64,000 nt of DNA from the NCBI GenBank assembly GCA_028583605.1, contig CM053331.1, positions 13,438,857 through 13,502,856 on the forward strand, given 5' to 3'. Position 1 is the first letter of the stretch, and the number at the start of each line of letters is the position of its first letter. The notes beneath the pieces were generated by a model that did not search any database, had not been told where the DNA came from, and was given only the letters and a program-made list of their open reading frames with translations. Of the stretch, positions 56,531-64,000 are shown piece after piece. The DNA comes from Dastarcus helophoroides (lineage: Eukaryota > Arthropoda > Insecta > Coleoptera > Bothrideridae). The position numbers and the translations under genes were made by a program.

Positions 56531-59500
56531 TTTGACTCGGGTGAAAATGTTGAAACAAATTTCGAGTTATCGAAATTTGGGAAAAAAAACTTGAATTGTA
56601 GATTGTATGATTCAAATTTTGATAAGAAAGTGGAAATTTTGAGCATAAAATTTCGAGTAAAAAGTTAACATTTTCAGGAATTATAGAAATTTTAGAGATG
56701 CAAACAAAGCTAAGAACTGGGAATTAAAAAAAATGATAATAACGAAATTAATAAGACGAATTTGGAGGGAACCTCGAAAATTTAAAGGTCGATCTTTAAA
56801 AACCGCGAAATTACTCCAGTTCACTTTGAAAAAAAAAACGTCGAATTTGGCCATATGAAATTTCAAAAAAAGCGAATTTTCAGAATAACTCGAAATTTCA
56901 AGCAAAAGGACAAATTTTGAGAATAAAGTTGAACTTTCCACAAGACGAATTTTGAGAAAAGGAGTAGAAAATAAAAAGAGGATTTTTGAGGAAAAAAATC
57001 AAAATTAATTGAAACATAAAAGGTTGGAATTTGAGATAAAAAACGAAATTTTGAGAAGCGAACCTTGAGAAACAATTTGACATTTCCAAGAGATTGTAAC
57101 TAGAAAGAATAGTCGAAATTGTCAAAAAAATCCAAAAATTGTAAAAGATTTTTAAGCGGACAAATTTTAAAACAGTTTTCAAAATTTTCTTCTCTATCGA
57201 ATTTTTGCATTCTTTCAAAATGTTAACTTTTTTGAAAATTTCGGATTTCTTAAAAACTTTGACATTTTTTAAAATACATTATTTTTTTTTAAATTTTAGT
57301 TTCGAAAATTAAAATTTTTTAAAATTTCTCAAAATTTTCGAATTATCTTAAAAATTTCGTTATTTAAAAAATTTAAAATTTTATTGTCCATTCAGTTTTT
57401 AGAGAATTTCGAATTTTTTTCAAAATTTCACCTTTTTTGTAGATTTTGATTTCTTTATGAAAATTTTAATTTTTATCGAAATGTTAATATTTTTCGAAAT
57501 TTAGACTTCTTTGAAAATTCCGAAATTTTTTAAATATCTCGCCTTATTTTTCTAAATTTGGAATTAAAAATTTGGTATGTTTTTAAAAATGTTGACTTTT
57601 AAAGGGGAACATATATTTTTCTTACTCAGGGGAGACACAACGTTAAAAAAGTTGATGAGCCCTGATCTACATATTAAAAAAGCGTCAAATTTTGAGTCGA
57701 AATATTCAAAAAAAGTAAAAGCTAATTAATTTTTTAAAAAGTGGTTACTTTCTTAAAAAAGGCAACAGCTCGAGAAAAAGTCGAAATTTTACAATAAAAA
57801 GTCCAAATTTAAAAAGACAAATTTTCAACCCTTTCTTGAAATTATCATTTTTTTGTAAATTTCAATTTTTTTCAAAATGTGATTCGAAATCGAACTTTTT
57901 TGAAACCTTAAAAAAGTGGATATCTGGAAATGCCGAATTTTTCAAAAAGTGGAATGTACTCAAAAAGTATCTAAATTGTCAAATTCAAAATTTCCAAAAA
58001 TTGGACATTTTCGAAAACAGAACAATTCAAAAAAAAACAAAACTTAAAAATTTAAAAAGTTGCCAATGTTTCCAAAAAATGTAATTTTCAAAAAAGTCGT
58101 CTATCGTACCTAAAACTTTTGGAGAAAGAATTGATATTTAATGAAAGTCGAATTAAAAAAATAAATAAAGTAAAAATCTTGATGAGGTTGAAATTTGCCA
58201 TAAATGTCGAAATTAAAAAAAATAAAATATTTTAATAAAATCGAGATTTTCAAGTTAAATTTGAAATATTTAGAACGGGTTCAAATTTTGGAAAAAGTTA
58301 AAATCTTCAAAGAAACCACAATTAAAAAATTTTAAAGGAAAAAGGCTACCTTAAAAAAAAGAATCCCAATATTTTGAGAAAAAGTCGTAATTTTCAATTA
58401 ACAATTTTCAAAAAGTTTAAATTTTGGAAAAAAATCAAAATTTTCAAAGAAAATGAAAGTTGAAAATGTTGAATTCCGTGGAATGTTGAATTTTAAAGAA
58501 AAGTTGGAATTCTCAAAAAAAGTCGTAGTTTTGAAAAAAAAGGACAAAATTTTCAGCAGCGGTTGAAAAGAAAATTTCAAAAACGTCGAAATCTCAATAA
58601 AAAAAAACGAAATATTTGTGAAAACGGACAGAAATTCTCAAAAAAATCAAAATAAGGATAATGAATCAAAATTTTCAAAAAAGGCAAAATTTAAAAATCA
58701 TGGATTTTGAGAATAACTCGAAATTTCAAAGAGATTGTAAAATTTTGAGAGTAAAGTTGAATTTTCGATAAGAAAAAGTTTGAGAAAATAAGTAGAACAT
58801 AAAGAGTATTTTCGAGGAAAAAGTCCTGTTGAAACATAAATGGTTGAAATTTGAAATAAAAAACGAAATTTTGAGTACGTGAATCTTGAGAAACGATTTG
58901 ACATTTTCTAGAAATTGTACCTAGAAAGAAACGTCGAAATTGTCAGCCAAAAATGGTAAAAGATCTTCATTAAAGGCGAATTTAAAAAAAAGTCAAAATT
59001 TCGCGAAAAGGGCCGAAATGTGGAAAAAATGATTAAATATCCAAAAGTCTAAGTCCAAAAAGGCCGCCATTTTGAAAACAAAATCGAGTTTTGAAGAAAA
59101 CTTTTAAGGGAAAATGTGATATTTTAAGAATAAATTTGAACCTTCGAGGACAAGACAACATTTGAAAAAATAAGTAGAAATTAAAAATACGATTTTTGAG
59201 AAAAAATTCAAAAATGTAAAAGGTTAAATGTTGAGTTGAGATAAGAGAGAGACAATTTGTGAAACAGTTTGACATTTTCAGGAAGTTGCATTCAGAAAGA
59301 AAAGTGAAGATTGTCAAAAAAAAACTGACTTTTGTTAATGATTTTGGATAAAGACGGATTTTAAAAAGAAAATTGAAATTTAGAAACATCCCAAACATTC
59401 GAGAAAAATGTTGAAATTTTCAATTAAGCCAACAATTAAAATAGGTCGACATTTTGAAAAAAAAATTCTACCTTTGAGCAAATAAGTTGAAGTATTTTAA

Positions 59501-61039
59501 GGAAAAAAATCAAATTTCGAGCATATAGTTGAATTTTCTAAAACACGACGAAGTTTGAAAAGATAAATAGAAAGTTAATAGACGATTTTTAAGAAAAAAA
59601 GTCGAAATGTGCAGAAGTATAAGAGATCGAATCTTGATATAGACAAAATTTCGAGAAAGTGAATCCTGAGAAAAAATTGACATTTCTAGGAAGTTGAATC
59701 TAGACAAAAAATTCGAGATGGCAAAACACCAAATTTGTGAAAGATTTTGAATAAAGATGAATTTTAAAAACAAATTCGAAAATTTGAGGACAAGGATAAA
59801 CATTTCAGAAAAATGCCAAAATTTCCAATTAAGTGAACATTTAAATATGATTAAGATTTTGAAAAAAAAACGGTTTAGTTTGTAGGAAATTGGTTGAAAT
59901 ATTTTAAGAAGCTGCAGTCTGATGTCGGTAATAAAGTTGAATGTCGAAGAACAAGACAAAGTAAGTAGAAAATATTGACCATTTTTGAGTAACAATTCGA
60001 AATGTGCAGCAACATAAAAGCTTAAATTTCAAGATAAAATACGAAATACTTTCGAGAAAGCTGATTTTGAGAAACAATTTGACGTTTGCAAGAAGTTGTA
60101 TCTAGAAAGAAAAGTCAAAATTGTTATGAAAAACTAAAAATTATGAAAACATTGTGGCGAAAAGATGAGTTTTAAAAAGAAAGTCCAAATTTCGAAAATC
60201 GTCGAAATTTCCATTTAAAAGTCGAAATTTAAAAAAGGTTCAAATTTAAAAAAAAAAATCGAATTTTGGGAAAATCACTTGAAATAATTTAAGAAAAAAA
60301 GTCAAATTTCGAGAACAAAGTTGAACTTTCACAAACAAAAGGAAGTTTGAAAAAATAAGAGGAAAATTAAAAGATGCCTTTTGAGAGAAAAAATCGAAAT
60401 GTGCAAAAAGTTTAATTTTAAGATAAAGTACGAATTAAGAAAGCCAATCTTGAGATGATATTTCCAAGAAGTTATATCTAGAAAACAAAAGCTGATTTTT
60501 GAGGAAAACGTTAAAAATTTCAGAAACACAAAAGGTGTAATTTTGAGATAATAAATACGAAACTTCGAGAAAGCGAATCTTAAGAAACGATTTGATATTT
60601 CCAGGAAATTATATCTAAAAAGTTACTTTTTGAAAAAAAGGGTCAACATTTTCAGAAACACATAAAGTGTAATTTTGATATAAAAGACGAAATTTCCAGA
60701 AGACGAATTTTGAGAAACAATATGACACTTCCATAACTAGAAACGAAATGAAAGGAACGAAATCTGCAGAAACACGAAAGGTTTGATTCTGAGATAAAAT
60801 ACGAAATTTTGAGAAAGCTAATGTTGACACAACCAATTTGACATTTCCAGGAAGTAGTATCTAAATAAAAGTCAAAATAATCAAAAAAATTGAAATTTGT
60901 GAATATTTTTGAAAAGACGAGTTTTAAGAAGAAAGTTGTCGAAGGTGGAAATTTCGAGAAAACGATTTGGAAAAAAGTCACAACTTAGGGAAGGTGGAAA
61001 TTAAAAAAAGTCTCGTGTTGACAAAAAACCTTTTCTGAA

Positions 61040-61240
61040 TACCATTTCGAGAAAGAGGCAAATTCTAAGAAACAACTCGAACCTTCCAAGAGCGGAAATT
61101 CAAAAAAATGAAATTATCACAAAAGCTGAATTCTCCTAGATTCTAGGAGAATTCAACTTTTTCTGAAAAAATTTATTTTTTTGAGTTTCCACTCTTGCAA
61201 GATTCGATTTGTTTCTTAAAATTTGCCTTATGTTTTTCAA
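61040..61240. repeat. inverted duplication centred on a perfect hairpin
   Basis: GAATTCTCCTAGA (61128-61140) and TCTAGGAGAATTC (61142-61154) are perfect arms around one T. Imperfect pairing continues outward for about 85 more bases (for example GGCAAATTCTAAGAAACAA on the left with the inverse of GGCAAATTTTAAGAAACAA on the right). Confidence 0.9.
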
Positions 61241-61242
61241 AA

Positions 61243-61273
61243 TTTCGACATTCTAGGACTTAGAATGTCGAAA
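61243..61273. repeat. second perfect hairpin at the return of polarity
   Basis: TTTCGACATTCTA (61243-61255) and TAGAATGTCGAAA (61261-61273) form a 13-bp stem around GGACT. With the hairpin at 61128 it brackets the only T-rich segment of this part of the block. Confidence 0.9.
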
Positions 61274-61323
61274 AGTCAAAAATTTTAAAAAGAAGTCGTC
61301 GGGAGTCAAATTTTGAGTAAAAA

Positions 61324-61720
61324 GTCGAGGTTTTGTCTGGGAGCCAAATTCTGAGTAAAAAGTCGAATTTTGTGAATGGTACACAAAAAGTGGAAATTCG
61401 AAAAAATAAAATTTTTCGGAAAACGCTGCATTCTTTTAACAATGTCGAAATTTCGAAAACCATAAGACTAATTTTTGAAAAGAAGTCGAGGTTTTGTCTG
61501 GGAGCCAAATTTTGTGTAAATAGTCGAATTTTGAGAATGGTACAAAAAGTGGCAATCCAAAAAAATAAAATTTCTCAGAAAAAGCTGCATTCTCTTAAGA
61601 ATGTCGAAATTTCGAAAACCATAAGACTAATTTTTGAAAAGAAGTCGAAGTTTTGTCACAAAGCCAAATTTTCAGTAAAAAGTCGAATTTTGAGAATGGC
61701 GCAAATTAAAAGAAAAGATG
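61324..61720 (+). repeat. 160-bp direct repeats, 2.5 copies
   Basis: GTCGAGGTTTTGTCTGGGAG starts at 61324 and 61485 and, as GTCGAAGTTTTGTCACAAAG, at 61644: steps of 161 and 159 bp. The units share CTGCATTCT.TTAA.AATGTCG and AAACCATAAGACTAATTTTTG with about 90 percent identity by eye, so they are younger than the surrounding repeat. Stop-free reading on the + strand (61333-61728) follows from the repeat and is not evidence for a gene. Confidence 0.85.
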
Positions 61721-61841
61721 AATTCTAAAAAATTTGAAATTTCGAAAAGCTGAATTTTGAACTAGGAGTTAACATTTCGACAAAAAGTTCTCCCGGCTAT
61801 AGAAATAGTTTTGCTTCTCTGCATGAGAGGGCCTTACCATA

Positions 61842-63123
61842 ACAGTCTATTCAAAAAGTCCATAGGATGACACATAGATGGCGTTACTAGATTTTTTCCA
61901 TATTATTTTTATTTAGTACTAACCTTCAAACGATACGTGCATAAATTTGACAGCAATCTGACTATTGATTCGTGAGTTATAGCATTTTGTGTAAAGCAAC
62001 TTTTGTTATTAAAAAAAAAATGGAAAAAAGTGAATTTCGTGTTTTAATAAAGCATTGCTTTTTGATGAAAAAAAAAGTACAGGGGAAACCAAACAATGGC
62101 TTGATAATCATTATCCGAACTGTGCTCTATCAAGACAAATGGTAGAGAAGTGGATTGCTGAATTTAAACGTGACCGTACTAGCACAAATGACTCAGAGCG
62201 CAGTGGACGCCCAAATGAGGCTGTTATTCCATAAAACATCAAAAAAATCCACAAATTGGTTATGAACGATCGCAAATTGAAGGTGCACGAGCTAGCTGAC
62301 ATTGTAAAGATATCAGATGGTAGTGTTTTTACCATTTTACACGAACATTTGGGTATGCGAAAGCTCTGGGCAAGTGGGTGCCGCATGAGCTCACAGTCGA
62401 CCAAAAACAACAACGATGTTTCAGAGGAGTGTTTGGCGCTGTTAAACCGCAATAAAATGGAATTCTATCGTCGATATGTGACAATGGATGAGACATGGCT
62501 TCACTATTACACAAAAGAATCCAAAAGACAGTCAGCTGAGTGGACAGCAGTCGACGAACCGAATGCAAAGCGAGCAAAGACGCAACAGTCGGCCGGTAAG
62601 GTGATGGCTTCTGTATTTTGGAATGCGAACGGAATAATATTCATCGACTATCTCCTCCAAAAAGGAACCACCATCAACAGCGACTATGACTGTGCATCGA
62701 TTAAGGCTGAAATCGCAAAGAATCGGCCATATTTGCAAAAGAAAAAAGTGTTGTTTCATCAAGACAATGCACCATGTCACAAATCGATTAAAATGATGGC
62801 AAAATTGAATGAATTGGGGGGCTTCGAATTGCTTCCCCACCCATCGCATTCTCCAGATTTAGCCCCCAGCGATTTTTTCCTGTTTTCAGATCCCAAGAGA
62901 ATGCTTGTTGGAAAGAAATTTAAGTCCAGTGATGAAGTAATCGCTGAAACTGAGGCCTATTTTGACGAGAAAGAGAAATCGTACTATAAAAGTATCGAAA
63001 AGTTGGAAAATGGCTATACTCGTTGTATCACCTTCGAAGGCAACTATGTTGAATAATAAAATGGAATTTTGTCAAAATTTTGTTTTTCTCTTACTTATCC
63101 TACGGACTTATTGAATGACCTGG
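61842..63123 (+). mobile_element. mariner element, nearly full length but disabled
   Basis: Ends ACAGTCTATTCAAAAAGTCC (61842) and, inverted, CCAGGTCATTCAATAAGTCC (ending 63123) match at about 21 of 27 positions and are flanked by TA (61840-61841 and 63124-63125), the mariner target. At 1282 bp the length is that of a complete mariner. The single gene inside starts 178 bp from the left end and stops 67 bp before the right end. Confidence 0.9.
62020..63056 (+). pseudogene. mariner (DD34D-type) transposase, frameshifted
   Basis: ATG at 62020 opens with MEKSEFRVLIKHCFLMKKK. The A9 run at about 62069-62077 shifts the frame; the DNA-binding half resumes in another frame (ERSGRP at 62195) and meets TAA at 62232-62234. 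ELADIVKISDGSVFTILHEH (62290) is the second helix-turn-helix. Near 62375-62435 the KWVPHELTVDQKQQ stretch lies in a different frame. The catalytic half is clean: MDETWLHYY (62484), QQSAGKVMASVFW (62586), HQDNAPCH (62758) and SPDLAPSDFFLF (62851). Between the second and third catalytic Asp there are 35 residues, not 34, because a G6 run (62816-62821) adds a Gly. Some residues are missing after NSDYD. The protein ends EGNYVE, normal for the family. Confidence 0.9.
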
Positions 63124-63125
63124 TA

Positions 63126-64000
63126 GCTACGTCTGTGGATGCACAATTCTTAAAGTAATCCCTTTATATAGCCAATGTTTCTGGCTCATGTTACCCTGAA
63201 GAAAGGACACTTAAACATCTAGGGATAACCATCAATGTTAAAACAATAAATAGTCGTTTGGAATAAACCAAATATTTGGTTAATAGTTAGTATGCAGAAA
63301 ACCTGTTGACCTGAGAATGACTCAGGCAAACCACTTACCCGTCTTCTGCAGAAACATTCTACTGTAATACATTTACGTAGTGAACCCATGGTGAAATCGA
63401 ATGTTGACTTCCGTGCTTATTATTACATGGTGGAAATTAAACAATATTTATACATTTTGTTACATACTAAAATTTCTTTAGAATGTCACAGTTTTAAAGG
63501 TATTGATAAATTTTATGTGGAAAATGGTTATTTACTCCATAAAATTTTTTTATGGCCATACCGCTGATATTTTACCGTTCTTATTTCAAGTATGTAGCTT
63601 TCATTAAGGAACTGCAATACGCATTTCTAATAAACCAGCAATTAAAAAAAATATATTCCCACATTGATAATAAAAGAGCTTTTTTATATTGCCTACCTCA
63701 TGATTATTAACTAATCAGTTCTTTTGTAATAGCATTATTCAGAAAGCCATTCTTCTTCTGATTACTTTAATTATATTATTCCATTAAAATCTCAAGATTC
63801 AATTAGGCTTAATATGAGAACATTGTTCGTTAAATAACACGGAGTGAATGACACTTTTTTAACCTACGTCTTATTACTCTCGAGCAGAGTAGAGCAAACA
63901 TCTCTGATTCTTAGAAACTTCCATTTAACATAGAAGATACGTTATTACTTTGTCTTAAATAGAATTTATACATATAATATTTCTGAGAACATTTTCTCAC
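63126..64000. other. AT-rich non-coding stretch, nothing recognised
   Basis: No gene, no AT-rich repeat polarity pattern and no inverted termini. It reads as unique intergenic or intronic DNA. Confidence 0.4.

Larger units (their letters stand above)
56530..61790. repeat. longest AT-rich repeat block, with higher-order units
   Basis: A-rich polarity from 56530, a T-rich interval at 57190-57600, A-rich again to 61140, T-rich at 61142-61258, then A-rich. Between 57060 and 60900 a larger pattern emerges: the phrase GAGAAACAATTTGACATTTCC, then AGGAAGTTGTATCTAGAAAG recurs near 57066, 58890, 59262, 59669, 60071, 60454, 60590, 60709 and 60832. Steps are 370-410 bp in the middle and 120-135 bp at the end. 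Lys- or Phe-rich frames throughout are not genes. Confidence 0.75.

Noticed and set aside
61333..61728. 131-codon frame as a gene
   Set aside because: Entirely made of the 160-bp direct repeats within the AT-rich block.

Overview
This window is an AT-rich stretch of an animal, most probably insect, nuclear genome. Host coding sequence is almost absent: two small spliced exons on the + strand (24360-24553 and 38166-38249) join in frame and encode the start of a PDZ-GEF (Rap guanine nucleotide exchange factor, RAPGEF2/6 family; Drosophila Gef26 type), including its N-terminal cyclic-nucleotide-binding-like domain. They are separated by a 13.6 kb intron packed with transposable elements. The other exons of that gene were not found and probably lie to the right. 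A GC-richer block at 53760-54365 ending in ATGG followed by a splice donor may be the promoter and first exon of another transcript. The insect assignment rests on the mariner, hAT, Jockey-like and Penelope-like element types and on the PDZ-GEF exons; I cannot name the order or species.

Layout. 1-7.8 kb: unique sequence, then a degenerate AT-rich repeat and a degenerate tandem. 7.8-9.5 kb: decayed IS630-Tc1-mariner element with long inverted repeats. 9.96-10.9 kb: inverted-repeat element built of 147-bp tandem units. 14.6-15.0 kb: solo LTR with a 4-bp target duplication. 17.9-19.5 and 21.3-23.9 kb: two hAT-like non-autonomous elements. 24.1-38.2 kb: PDZ-GEF exons and intron, holding a truncated Jockey-like LINE (27.1-29.4), a 21-bp minisatellite, a mariner-like element with a hAT MITE nested in it (30.6-32.2), a large hairpin (33.6), a Penelope-like GIY-YIG fragment (34.1-34.3), a LINE with a clear 11-bp target duplication (34.7-36.9) and a second LINE tail (37.2-37.6). 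40.7-41.7 and 61.8-63.1 kb: two decayed mariners. 42-51 kb: three copies of a fold-back element. 44.1 and 52.7 kb: LINE fragments. 55.3-56.0 kb: two MITE-like inverted-repeat elements. 56.5-61.8 kb: a long repeat block with higher-order periodicity.

The most unusual component is a low-complexity repeat that I estimate by eye to cover a large share of the window. It is a degenerate array of TCGAAATTTT/AAAATTTCGA cores joined by A- or T-runs, recurring every ~20-30 bp, and it changes strand polarity from block to block. Two blocks lie exactly inside hAT-like termini with 8-bp target duplications, and two adjacent polarity switches coincide with perfect hairpins. This suggests that the repeat is carried as cargo by non-autonomous DNA transposons and rearranged by fold-back events. 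I see no tRNA, rRNA, CRISPR or bacterial-type operon.
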